From UBA10649 sp963842725 (lineage in GTDB: Bacteria; Actinomycetota; Actinomycetes; S36-B12), in assembly GCA_963842725.1 (NCBI GenBank), contig CAWJHN010000004.1, positions 434,001 to 498,000 on the forward strand: 64,000 nt of DNA, written 5' to 3'. How positions within the stretch are numbered: the stretch's first letter is position 1; the number at the start of each line of letters is the position of its first letter. The notes below the pieces were generated by a model that was not told the DNA's origin, ran no database searches, and saw only the letters and a list, made by a program, of their open reading frames with translations. Positions 1 through 7,593 of this stretch are shown piece after piece. The position numbers and the translations under genes are program-made.

Positions 1-664
1 CACGGGCGGCCAGGGCCCGGATCGCCTCGGCCTTGGCCAGGCCGTGCAGCGGCGGTCCGTCGAGGTGACCGGTGTAGATGCCGCCGCGGATCTCCGACAC
101 GGTGCCGAGGGCTCCGGTGAGTCCGAGCCGGGCAGCGATGACCGACGCGAGCTCGATGGGGGTCGCGGTCACGAGCCACACCTGCTGCCCGGCATCGAGG
201 TGTCCCTGCGCGATCGCGAGGGTGCCGGGGATGAGCTTGTCGACCATCGTGTCGTCGAAGATCTCCTCGCCGAGCCGGGACAGCTCGTCCACCCGACGTC
301 CCTCGACGAAGGAGAGCGCGGCCTCGGTGGCGGAGGCCATGTCCTCGAGATCCTCGCCGCTGAAGACGAACTTGAGCTGCTTGACGCCGAATCCGACCAG
401 CTCGCGACCGCTGAAGTAGTTGCGCCGAGCCAGGCCGACGGCGAAGTGGAAGATGCTTGCCCCGCGCATGACGGTGTTGTCGACGTCGAAGAACGCGGCT
501 CCGGTGGGATCGTCGGTGGCCGTCACGGAGTGCCCGGGGCCGGCCGCGGCCGCGGATGCCTGACCCGCCTGCCGATAGCGCGACAGCACGTCGCGGGGCA
601 GCAGGGGCCGGTCGGGGCTGTCGGGGGTCGGCGCACTGCCCTCGCCCGGTTGCGTGTCGCTCAC
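1..664 (-). CDS. HAD-IB family phosphatase, 3' end cut by window edge
   Basis: Partial gene reading leftward off the window; 221 codons are visible. After a variable N-terminus of about 55 residues comes the HAD nucleophile motif FFDVDNTVMRG (Asp60 nucleophile, Asp62 acid/base) and motif II LVTATP (Thr166), the SerB-like HAD-IB arrangement with a helical cap between them. Motifs III and IV would lie beyond base 1. The family hydrolyses phosphomonoesters, classically phosphoserine, but the substrate cannot be read from sequence; the corresponding place in M. tuberculosis holds serB1. The GTG start at 664 is favoured because TACTCT on the same strand (671-676) sits 6 nt upstream, typical of a leaderless promoter. 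Divergent from the acyl-CoA ligase. Confidence 0.8.
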   Translation of the reverse strand, partial: MSDTQPGEGSAPTPDSPDRPLLPRDVLSRYRQAGQASAAAAGPGHSVTATDDPTGAAFFDVDNTVMRGASIFHFAVGLARRNYFSGRELVGFGVKQLKFVFSGEDLEDMASATEAALSFVEGRRVDELSRLGEEIFDDTMVDKLIPGTLAIAQGHLDAGQQVWLVTATPIELASVIAARLGLTGALGTVSEIRGGIYTGHLDGPPLHGLAKAEAIRALAAR

Positions 665-670
665 AGGCCG

Positions 671-676
671 AGAGTA
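671..676 (-). promoter_or_regulatory. -10 box, probable leaderless promoter of HAD phosphatase
   Basis: TACTCT on the minus strand fits the actinobacterial TANNNT -10 consensus and ends 6 nt before the GTG start, so transcription would begin at or next to the start codon. No convincing -35 element. Confidence 0.45.
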
Positions 677-747
677 CCCAGCCGCGCATGCATCTGTGCC
701 AGACTCGGCGTCGAGCGCGCAGGGCACCGATCCGGGAGGCGAGCAGG

Positions 748-2265
748 GTGGACGCGAACATTGCGGGATTCCTCCGCGAGTCCGCCGGCCGGCATCCGGA
801 CGCCACGTGCGTCATCTCCGGCGGCCGGGCGCACACGTGGTCAGACATCGACCGGGCCGTCGACTCCTACGCCGCGGGCCTCCTCCAGCGCGGCCTGCAC
901 GCGGGTGACCGGATCGCCTTCCTCCTCGGCAACAGCGTCGAGTTCGTCGTCGCCTACTTCGCCGCCGCACGCGCGGGACTGGTCAGCGTGCCGCTCAACC
1001 CTGCCTACACGAGCGCCGAGGTCGCGGTCATGCTCGCCGATTCCGGTGCCCGCATGCTGGTGGTGCAGCCCTCGACGCACCTGGTGGGGGAGGAGGCGGC
1101 CCTCGCCCTCCCGGGCTGCGACGTGCTGTCCGTCGGCGGCGAGGAGTGGCGCTCGGTCGGAGCGGCCGGGACCGGCGAGCTCCCGATCACCGCCGAGACG
1201 CCCGCCGATGCCCTGGCCCTGCTGCTGTTCACGGCCGGCACGAGCGGCCGTCCCAAGGGCGCCATGCTCACGCACGGCGCGCTCCGCGCGAACATCGAGC
1301 TGCTGCTCGCGCTGTCCGATCCGCCGGCCGTAGTCGACGACGACGTCGTGCTGCTCGTGCTGCCGATGTTCCACGTCTACGGGCTGAACACCGGCCTCGG
1401 CCTCGCCGTGGCCGCGGGGGCCACCTGCGTCATCAGCGACCGCTTCGACCCGGTCGAGACCCTCAGCCTGATCGCCGAGCACCGGGTCACCACGATCGCG
1501 GGTGCCCCGGCGATGTACCAGGCCTGGTGCGCGACTCCTGGCCTGCGCGAGGCGATGTCGACCGTGCGCATGCTCTCCAGCGGCGGCGCTCCACTGCCGC
1601 CGCGCGTCTTCGGCGCCTTCGCCGAGATCACCGGCCTGCACATCTTCGAGGGCTACGGCATGACGGAGACTGCTCCCGTCGTCGCGACCACCCTCGTGTC
1701 GGGTACCCCCAAGGCGGGATCGGTGGGACGACCACTGCCCGGCCTGGACATCCGGCTCGTCGACGAGTCGGGAGCCGACGTCGACGACGGCGACCCCGGC
1801 GAGGTCTGGGTCCGCGGGCCGTCGGTCTTCCGCGGCTACTGGCCGGACGGTGCAGGAGGTCCCGACGCCAGCGGGTGGTTCCGGTCGGGCGACGTGGCCT
1901 ACGCCGACGAGGATGGCGACCTGCACGTGGTGGATCGGCGCCGCGAGGTCATCCTCGTGAACGGCTTCAATGTGTACCCGAGGGAGATCGAGCTGGTCAT
2001 CGACGACCTCGAGGGCGTCGCCGAGGCGGCCGTCGTGGGCATCCCGGACGACGTGACGGGGGAGGCGGTCAGCGCCGTCGTCGTGCCGCGAAGCGGGGTC
2101 ACCCTGACGGCGGAGCAGGTGTCCGCCCACTGCGCCCTGCGTCTGGCCCGCTTCAAGTGCCCCAGCGTCATCCGCGTCGTCGAGACGCTGCCGCACTCGG
2201 CGACCGGCAAGATCGCGAAGGGCCGGCTGCGCGAGGTGTACGGCGACGAAGGCTATGGAGGCTGA
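748..2265 (+). CDS. AMP-dependent synthetase/ligase (FadD-like acyl-CoA synthetase)
   Basis: 505 residues. ANL-superfamily adenylate-forming enzyme, expected to activate a carboxylic acid with ATP and CoA through an acyl-AMP. Visible: phosphate-binding motif FTAGTSGRPKGAML (161-174), GYGMTE near residue 305, the hinge region RSGDVAYADEDG, and the C-terminal catalytic lysine motif TGKIAKGRLRE. Length fits medium/long-chain acyl-CoA ligases. The GTG at 748 is chosen because GGGAGG lies 8 nt upstream; an open frame extends to 556 but would run through the divergent HAD gene. The stop overlaps the glutaredoxin gene, suggesting co-transcription. Chain-length specificity is unknown. Confidence 0.85.
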   Translation: MDANIAGFLRESAGRHPDATCVISGGRAHTWSDIDRAVDSYAAGLLQRGLHAGDRIAFLLGNSVEFVVAYFAAARAGLVSVPLNPAYTSAEVAVMLADSGARMLVVQPSTHLVGEEAALALPGCDVLSVGGEEWRSVGAAGTGELPITAETPADALALLLFTAGTSGRPKGAMLTHGALRANIELLLALSDPPAVVDDDVVLLVLPMFHVYGLNTGLGLAVAAGATCVISDRFDPVETLSLIAEHRVTTIAGAPAMYQAWCATPGLREAMSTVRMLSSGGAPLPPRVFGAFAEITGLHIFEGYGMTETAPVVATTLVSGTPKAGSVGRPLPGLDIRLVDESGADVDDGDPGEVWVRGPSVFRGYWPDGAGGPDASGWFRSGDVAYADEDGDLHVVDRRREVILVNGFNVYPREIELVIDDLEGVAEAAVVGIPDDVTGEAVSAVVVPRSGVTLTAEQVSAHCALRLARFKCPSVIRVVETLPHSATGKIAKGRLREVYGDEGYGG

Positions 2266-2533
2266 TGGGGTGGACGAGGTCGGCGACGCTCGCGTCACCC
2301 TCGTCGGGAAGTCCGGGTGCCACCTGTGCGACGTGGCCCGTGAGGTCATCGAGCTGGTGTGCCTGGAAACGGGCGACACCTGGGTGGAACTGTCGATCGA
2401 GGACGATCCCGCGCTCTACGACGCGTACTGGGAGAAAGTGCCCGTCGTGCTGGTCGACGGGCGTCCGCACGAGTACTGGCGCGTCAACCCGGAGCGACTG
2501 CGCGCGGCCCTCGCAGGCACCCGGCCCTCATAG
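2255..2533 (+). CDS. glutaredoxin-like protein
   Basis: 92 residues from ATG 2255; an in-frame GTG at 2270 would remove five residues. Short thioredoxin-fold protein with a CHLC redox motif (Cys22, Cys25) after the first beta strand (VTLVGKSG) and a conserved VPVVLVDG cis-proline segment (Pro before Val-Val), as in the glutaredoxin-like/DUF836 family. M. tuberculosis has a comparable gene (Rv0508) just upstream of hemA. Likely a cytosolic thiol-disulfide oxidoreductase. It overlaps the end of the acyl-CoA ligase by 11 nt, so the two are probably translated together. Confidence 0.8.
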   Translation: MEADGVDEVGDARVTLVGKSGCHLCDVAREVIELVCLETGDTWVELSIEDDPALYDAYWEKVPVVLVDGRPHEYWRVNPERLRAALAGTRPS

Positions 2534-2579
2534 CCACCCCCCGTTCGACCGTTAATCGGACGCGGACGTCCGGTCAACT

Positions 2580-2608
2580 TTGTGACTTCGTGCGCGAATG
2601 CTTAACCT
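2580..2608 (+). promoter_or_regulatory. putative promoter of rex
   Basis: TTGTGA (2580-2585), a 17-bp spacer and TAACCT (2603-2608) make a good sigma-70-type promoter. It lies 67 bp before the chosen rex start and covers an ATG at 2598, which argues against that ATG as the real start. The TTGTGA could also be half of a Rex site, but the second half is poor. Confidence 0.45.
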
Positions 2609-2675
2609 ATGGGCGTCGAACACCTGTTTCCTGGCCCGTTCGGCCCCAGATGTCGACACTTCCCACTGGAGCATC

Positions 2676-3500
2676 GTGCCTGTATCCCGTTCGGCCCGGA
2701 CGATCGCCACGGCGGACGTCCGACGACCGAATCGCGGCCGTGAGGCCGGGCGAGAGATCCCCGACGCGACGATCGCCCGACTGCCCGTGTACCACCGCGT
2801 CCTGGGCCAACTGGCCGAGTCCGACCTGACGACGGTGTCCTCGGAGGAGCTCGCGGCCGCGTGCGGCGTCTCGTCGGCCAAGCTCCGCAAGGACCTGTCG
2901 CACCTGGGGTCCTACGGCACCCGCGGGGTCGGCTACGACATCCGCTTCCTTCGCTACCAGATCGCCCGCGAGCTCGGCCTGACGCAGCCCTGGGGCGTGA
3001 TCATCGTGGGCGCCGGCAACCTCGGGCACGCCCTGGGGGCGTACGGGGGCTTCGCCTCGCGTGGATTCGCGATCATGGGCCTGCTCGACTCGCATCCCGA
3101 CGTCATCGGCCAGCGGCTGGGGGTCAGGGGCACCGAGGTCGTCGTCCAGCCCATGACCGAACTCGAGTCGATCGTTGCCGCTGGGGGCGCCCAGATCGGC
3201 GTCATCGCGACGCCGGCCGAGGCCGCACAGGACGTGTGCGACCGGCTCGTTGCCGCAGGCATCCGCAGCATCCTGAACTTCGCGCCGGTCGTGCTTGCCG
3301 TGCCCGAGGGGGTCGAGGTGCGCAAGGTCGACCTGGCCGTCGAACTGCAGATCCTCGCCTTCCACGAGCAGCGGCGCGTCGACGAGTCGGCCAAGGAGAA
3401 CCGGGCCCTGGAGTCGGCGTCCGAAACAGGCCAGTCCCCGGCCTCACTCGATCCGGGGTCCTTCGTTCCAGAGTCGCTCGGAGAGGCGATCACCGCATGA
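2676..3500 (+). CDS. rex: redox-sensing transcriptional repressor Rex
   Basis: 274 residues from GTG 2676. Rex represses respiratory genes when NADH/NAD+ is low and leaves DNA when NADH binds. N-terminal winged helix: EIPDATIARLPVYHRVL, the recognition helix with SSAKLRKDLSHLGSYG, then TRGVGYD. C-terminal Rossmann fold with IIVGAGNLGHALGAYGGF, a typical NADH-binding glycine loop, and the domain-swapped C-terminal helix. A C-terminal tail of about 35 polar residues is normal in actinobacteria. The start is placed after the promoter at 2580-2608; an upstream in-frame ATG lies inside the -10 region. The ATGA overlap with the next gene implies translational coupling. A likely target is the nuo operon, see 22524-22541. 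Confidence 0.93.
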   Translation: MPVSRSARTIATADVRRPNRGREAGREIPDATIARLPVYHRVLGQLAESDLTTVSSEELAAACGVSSAKLRKDLSHLGSYGTRGVGYDIRFLRYQIARELGLTQPWGVIIVGAGNLGHALGAYGGFASRGFAIMGLLDSHPDVIGQRLGVRGTEVVVQPMTELESIVAAGGAQIGVIATPAEAAQDVCDRLVAAGIRSILNFAPVVLAVPEGVEVRKVDLAVELQILAFHEQRRVDESAKENRALESASETGQSPASLDPGSFVPESLGEAITA

Positions 3501-5572
3501 CAACGAGAATCGCCAGCAGCACGTCAGCCGCGTCGACATCGGCAGGGGCGACCAGGTCGTCGGCCGCGCGGACCCCGGTCGCTCGGACGGCCGCCTCCAC
3601 GGGCACGCCCGAGCCCCGTGCGAAATCGGCGTCGAAGGCTGCGCCGGTGAAGACTGCGCCGGTCAAGGCTGCGCCGGTCAAGGCTGCGCCCGTCAAGTCC
3701 GCCCCGGCGAAGACTGCCCCGGTCAAGACCGCTCCGGCAAAGGCTGCGCCGGTCAACGCTGCGCCAGCCAAGACTGCTCCGGCAAAGGCTGCCCCGGCCA
3801 AGACTGCCCCGGCCAAGACTGCCCCGGCCACGACGGCAGTCGCGAAGACCGCCCCGGCGAAGTCAGCCCCGGTGAAGCCGTCGGCCGCCAAGGCGGACGC
3901 GACCGCAACCGCCACGCCCGCACCAGCCAGCACCGCAGCAGCGAAGGACGTCACCCCCGTGAAGGACACCGCCCCGAAGGCGCGAAAGAAGGTCGCCCAC
4001 GGCCATGTGGCGCTGGTGGGCGCCGGCCCGGGCGACCCCGACCTGCTGACGATCCGGGCCGCCAGCCTGCTCCGGGCGGCCGACGTCATCGTCGTCGATG
4101 CGGACGCCGTCGCGGTGGCGAAGGCCCACGCCGGCCCGCAGTCGTGCGTCACGGTGGCGGTCGACCCGGACGGTGTACCCCTCGAGCAGGCGAACCGCAG
4201 CGCTCTCGTGATCGAGGCCGCCCGTGAGGGCCGGCGCACGGTTCGCCTCATCGCGGGAGATCCCGTCATCGACGGGACGCTCCTGAATGAGGCCGGCGCC
4301 CTGCGCAAGGCGCGCATCGAGTTCGAGGTCGCGCCGGGCGTCAGCGAGATCACCGGGGTGCCGGCGTACGCGGGATTCGGCCTGACGGGCGGCCGTACCC
4401 GCCAGGTGCGGATCGTCGATGCCAACGACACCGACCTCGCCTGGGAGACGCTCGTCACCCCCCGATGCACTCTGGTGTTCCTCGACGGAGCCGACCGCGC
4501 CGTCGACATCGCCGCCCGCCTGGTCGCTGCGGGTGCAGACGAGCGCACGCCGATCGCCGTGACCCGCCGCGGCACCACCGTGGACCAGCGGACCGTGGTC
4601 TCCACGCTCGGTGAGATCGCAACCGTTGCCAAGGCCGCCAAGCAGGTCGGACCCGGCCTCGTCGTCATCGGCGACGTGGTCGGCCAGCGCGACAAGCTCG
4701 ACTGGTTCGAGGTCAAGGCCCTGTTCGGCTGGCGGATCCTCATCCCCCGCACCCAGGATCACGCCGGCTCCGTCGTCGGCCTGCTCCGCGGCCACGGCGC
4801 CGTCCCCATCGAGGTGCCCACGATCTCGGTGGAGCCCCCTCGCACGCCCCAGCAGATCGACCGCGCGGTCCATGGACTGGTGTCGGGACGCTACGAGTGG
4901 ATCGGGTTCACGTCCGTGAACGCGGTGCGCGCCATCCGCGAGAAGCTGCAGGAGTATGGCCTCGATGCCCGCTCGTTCGCCGGCCTGAAGGTGGCTGCGG
5001 TGGGGGAGCCCACCGCGGCAGCCCTCATCGAATTCGGCGTTCGGCCTGACATCATGCCCAGGGACGAGCAGACGACGAGCGCGCTGCTGGACGAATGGCC
5101 GCCCTACGACTCGCTGACCGATCCGATCAATCGCGTCTTCCTGCCGCGGGCCGATATCGCAACCGACACCCTGGTTGCCGGGCTCGCCGAGCTCGGCTGG
5201 GAGGTCGAGGACGTCACGGCGTACCGCACCGTCCGCGCCGCCCCGCCGCCGGCCGAGACCCGCGAGGCCATCAAGACGGGCGGGTTCGACGCCGTGCTGT
5301 TCACCTCGAGCAGCACCGTCCGCAACCTGGTCGGGATCGCCGGCAAGCCGCATCACAGCACCGTGGTCGCGTGCATCGGCCCGCAGACCGCCAAGGCGGC
5401 CGAGGAGCACGGCCTGCGCGTCGACGTGCTTGCTGAGACCAGCACGGTGACCGGACTGGTCGAAGCGCTGGCCGCACACGGTGAGTCCTTGCGCCTGGCC
5501 GCCATCGAGGCCGGCGAGGGCACCTGGCGTCCCAGCCGGCGCCGCGCTGCGGCTCGCCGCAAGGCCACCTGA
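3497..5572 (+). CDS. hemD: fused SUMT-like domain / uroporphyrinogen-III synthase
   Basis: 691 residues. Residues 1-168 are a low-complexity basic extension with about 17 K-T/A-A-P-V/A pentads (47-131). Residues 169-390 resemble SUMT/CobA methyltransferases (VALVGAGPGDPDLLT kept), but the usual GGDPF substrate loop reads AGDPVIDG, so methyltransferase activity is doubtful; such degenerate fusions are known from actinobacterial HemD proteins. Residues 405-660 are a HemD domain that closes hydroxymethylbilane to uroporphyrinogen III, with IGFTSVNAVRAI, VAAVGEPTAAAL and AVLFTSSSTVRNL. The ATG overlaps the rex stop. Unlike most relatives, no hemA or hemC lies between rex and this gene and no hemB follows. 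A basic tail RRRAAARRK ends the protein. Confidence 0.88.
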   Translation: MTTRIASSTSAASTSAGATRSSAARTPVARTAASTGTPEPRAKSASKAAPVKTAPVKAAPVKAAPVKSAPAKTAPVKTAPAKAAPVNAAPAKTAPAKAAPAKTAPAKTAPATTAVAKTAPAKSAPVKPSAAKADATATATPAPASTAAAKDVTPVKDTAPKARKKVAHGHVALVGAGPGDPDLLTIRAASLLRAADVIVVDADAVAVAKAHAGPQSCVTVAVDPDGVPLEQANRSALVIEAAREGRRTVRLIAGDPVIDGTLLNEAGALRKARIEFEVAPGVSEITGVPAYAGFGLTGGRTRQVRIVDANDTDLAWETLVTPRCTLVFLDGADRAVDIAARLVAAGADERTPIAVTRRGTTVDQRTVVSTLGEIATVAKAAKQVGPGLVVIGDVVGQRDKLDWFEVKALFGWRILIPRTQDHAGSVVGLLRGHGAVPIEVPTISVEPPRTPQQIDRAVHGLVSGRYEWIGFTSVNAVRAIREKLQEYGLDARSFAGLKVAAVGEPTAAALIEFGVRPDIMPRDEQTTSALLDEWPPYDSLTDPINRVFLPRADIATDTLVAGLAELGWEVEDVTAYRTVRAAPPPAETREAIKTGGFDAVLFTSSSTVRNLVGIAGKPHHSTVVACIGPQTAKAAEEHGLRVDVLAETSTVTGLVEALAAHGESLRLAAIEAGEGTWRPSRRRAAARRKAT
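3635..3887 (+). repeat. 15-bp in-frame repeat encoding K-T/A-A-P-V/A pentads
   Basis: About 17 imperfect copies of a 15-nt unit inside hemD, read as KTAPV, KAAPV, KTAPA, KSAPA and similar. The composition (Lys/Ala/Pro) resembles the histone-H1-like tails of actinobacterial DNA-binding proteins. Copy number is likely to vary between strains. Confidence 0.9.
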
Positions 5573-5574
5573 TC

Positions 5575-6225
5575 GTGGCCGGCCCGGCCCAGCGCACCGT
5601 GGTGCACCTGCTGCGCCACGGCGAGGTGTTCAATCCCGAGGGCGTGCTCTACGGGCGCCTGCCCGGCTACCGGCTGTCCGACCTCGGCCATGAGATGGCC
5701 GTCCGGGCCGCCGATGCGCTGGCGGGCAGCGACGTCACCGTCGTCGTCTCGTCGCCGATGGAGCGGGCTCAGCAGACCGCGACGCCGGTGGCGGCGCGCC
5801 ACGAGGTGGCGATCGACGTCGACCCGCTTCTCATCGAGGCCGACAACGTCTTCGAGGGCCAGCGCGTCAGCGTCGGCGACGGCGTGCTCCGGCAGCCGAG
5901 GGCCTGGCGGCATCTGTGGAACCCGTTCAAGCCATCGTGGGGCGAGCCCTACGACGTGGTCGCCGATCGCATGCACAGCGCCATCGCGACGGCCCGGGAG
6001 CGGGCCCGCGGGCATGAGGCCGTCCTGGTCAGCCATCAGCTGCCGATCTGGATCGCGCGCCTGCGCGCCGAGGAGCGACGCCTGTGGCACGACCCGCGCA
6101 GCCGGCAGTGCTCCCTGGCCTCGCTGACCTCCCTGACCTACGACGGGGACGCCCTCGTTGCCATCACGTACTCGGAGCCGTCGCGCGACCTCCTCGCGAA
6201 GTCGAGCAAGATCGCGGGAGCCTGA
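5575..6225 (+). CDS. histidine phosphatase family protein
   Basis: 216 residues, GTG start two bases after the hemD stop. Phosphoglycerate-mutase-like fold: LLRHGE with catalytic His15, SSPMERAQQTA (second arginine) and the second catalytic histidine in VLVSHQLPIW. A cytosolic phosphomonoesterase whose substrate cannot be deduced. Its place directly in front of the thioredoxin/CcdA/ResB/CcsB genes matches Rv0525 of M. tuberculosis, so it is a conserved member of the cytochrome c maturation neighbourhood, although no biochemical link is evident. Confidence 0.85.
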   Translation: MAGPAQRTVVHLLRHGEVFNPEGVLYGRLPGYRLSDLGHEMAVRAADALAGSDVTVVVSSPMERAQQTATPVAARHEVAIDVDPLLIEADNVFEGQRVSVGDGVLRQPRAWRHLWNPFKPSWGEPYDVVADRMHSAIATARERARGHEAVLVSHQLPIWIARLRAEERRLWHDPRSRQCSLASLTSLTYDGDALVAITYSEPSRDLLAKSSKIAGA

Positions 6226-6232
6226 TTCGCGC

Positions 6233-6844
6233 ATGGACCCACGACGGGCCGTGATCGCGGCTGCCGTGATCGCCGTCACGGCGACCCTGCTCTCCGGGTG
6301 CGGTTCGTCCGCGGACTCCTCGACCGGTGCCGACAGCGGCTTCGTGGCCGGTGACGGGTCGCTGGTGGTCCTGCCGGCCGCCCAGCGACAGCCCGCCCCG
6401 GCGCTGACCGGCCAGACCCTCGACGGCTCGACCTTCACGCTGTCCGACCACCTCGGCGACGTCGTCGTCCTGAACGTCTGGGCCTCGTGGTGCGCGCCCT
6501 GCCGGGCGGAGGCCGAGACCCTCGGAACCGTCGCGGCCGACCTCGCCGATGACGGCGTCACGTTCGTCGGCCTGAACACGCGTGACTCCACGGTCTCCGC
6601 GCTGGGCTTCGTCGAGAGGTTCGGTCTCGACTACGAGAACGTCATCGATCGGGACGGGCGGCTGCAGCTCCTGTTCGGGGACTCGCTGCCACCGCAGTCC
6701 ATCCCGTCGACCGTGGTCATCGACGCCGAGGGCCGGGTGGCCGCCCGCGCACTGGGGCGAGTAACGGCATCCTCCCTCCGTGGCATGATCGAACCCCTGC
6801 TGGCCGAGCGGCCGGCGGAGCAGCCGGTAGGGAAGGGCGCCTAG
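6233..6844 (+). CDS. resA: TlpA/ResA-type thioredoxin lipoprotein
   Basis: 203 residues. The N-terminus has a lipoprotein signal with lipobox LLSGC (Cys23), so the protein is anchored outside the membrane. The thioredoxin domain contains WASWCAPC (Cys87, Cys90) and the cis-proline segment IPSTVVID. ResA-type proteins reduce the CXXCH cysteines of apocytochrome c using electrons from CcdA. The ATG at 6233 is used because it gives the signal peptide its proper beginning; an upstream extension would overlap the phosphatase. The stop overlaps the ccdA start (TAGTG), indicating one transcript. Confidence 0.88.
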   Translation: MDPRRAVIAAAVIAVTATLLSGCGSSADSSTGADSGFVAGDGSLVVLPAAQRQPAPALTGQTLDGSTFTLSDHLGDVVVLNVWASWCAPCRAEAETLGTVAADLADDGVTFVGLNTRDSTVSALGFVERFGLDYENVIDRDGRLQLLFGDSLPPQSIPSTVVIDAEGRVAARALGRVTASSLRGMIEPLLAERPAEQPVGKGA

Positions 6845-7593
6845 TGGACGGCATCCGCGACGTCGTGATGAACGGCGGTCTGTGGCTTGCCCTCCCGATC
6901 GCCTTCCTCGCCGGCATCGTCGCGTTCCTGAGCCCGTGCGTGCTGCCACTGGCGCCCGGGTACATCTCGTACATCACCGGCCTGACCGGCGCCGAGCTCG
7001 CCGACGTCCGCGGCAAGCGCGGGCAGGTGCTGCTCGGCAGCCTGCTGTTCGTCCTCGGCTTCAGCATCGTCTTCGTCTCGTACGGGGTGCTGTTCGGCAG
7101 CGCCGGCTCGCTCCTGCTGCAGTACTCCGACGTCATCAACCGCGTCCTCGGGGTGCTCGTGATCGTCATGGGCCTTGCCTTCGTGGGCCTGATCCCGGGG
7201 CTGCAGCGCGAGTACAAGTTCCACAAGGCCCCCAAGTGGGGCGTCGCCGGAGCTCCGCTGCTCGGCATCGTGTTCGGCATCGGATGGTCGCCGTGCATCG
7301 GCCCCACGCTGACGGCGGTGCAGAGCCTGGCCTTCAACGAGGCGAGCGCGCTGCGCGGCGCGATCCTGTCGTTCGTCTACTGCCTCGGCCTCGGCCTGCC
7401 CTTCGTACTGCTCGCGCTCGCCTTCAGCCGGATGGCCGGTGCCATCGGCTGGGTGCGGCGCCACTACGTGTGGGTGATGCGCCTCGGCGGCGGCATGCTC
7501 ATCGTCGTGGGCGTCCTGCTGGTGACCGGGTTGTGGATGGACTTCACGGTCTGGCTGCGCGTCCAGATGCCCGGCTTCGAGGCGCCCCTGTGA
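6844..7593 (+). CDS. ccdA: cytochrome c biogenesis protein CcdA
   Basis: 249 residues, GTG start overlapping the resA stop. Six predicted membrane helices. The two redox cysteines of the family are present in AFLSPCVLPL (Cys32) and GWSPCIGPTL (Cys151). CcdA carries reducing equivalents from cytosolic thioredoxin across the membrane to ResA-like proteins. Length is normal for short CcdA/DsbD-gamma proteins. The last codons overlap the resB start (GTGA). Confidence 0.93.
   Translation: MDGIRDVVMNGGLWLALPIAFLAGIVAFLSPCVLPLAPGYISYITGLTGAELADVRGKRGQVLLGSLLFVLGFSIVFVSYGVLFGSAGSLLLQYSDVINRVLGVLVIVMGLAFVGLIPGLQREYKFHKAPKWGVAGAPLLGIVFGIGWSPCIGPTLTAVQSLAFNEASALRGAILSFVYCLGLGLPFVLLALAFSRMAGAIGWVRRHYVWVMRLGGGMLIVVGVLLVTGLWMDFTVWLRVQMPGFEAPL

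Noticed and set aside
556..747. Longer N-terminus for the acyl-CoA ligase
   Set aside because: It would overlap the divergent HAD gene and adds a non-family Arg/Ala-rich sequence; GTG 748 has a good Shine-Dalgarno.
841..2379. 512-codon open frame antisense to the acyl-CoA ligase
   Set aside because: Shadow of a GC-rich coding gene: composition rich in Arg, His, Asp and Gly, no domain, and the sense frame has all family motifs. The same applies to long antisense frames opposite hemD, nuoD, nuoG and others.
2577..2602. Rex operator at its own promoter
   Set aside because: Only the left half TTGTGA fits; the right half TTCACAA is absent, so it is treated as a -35 element.
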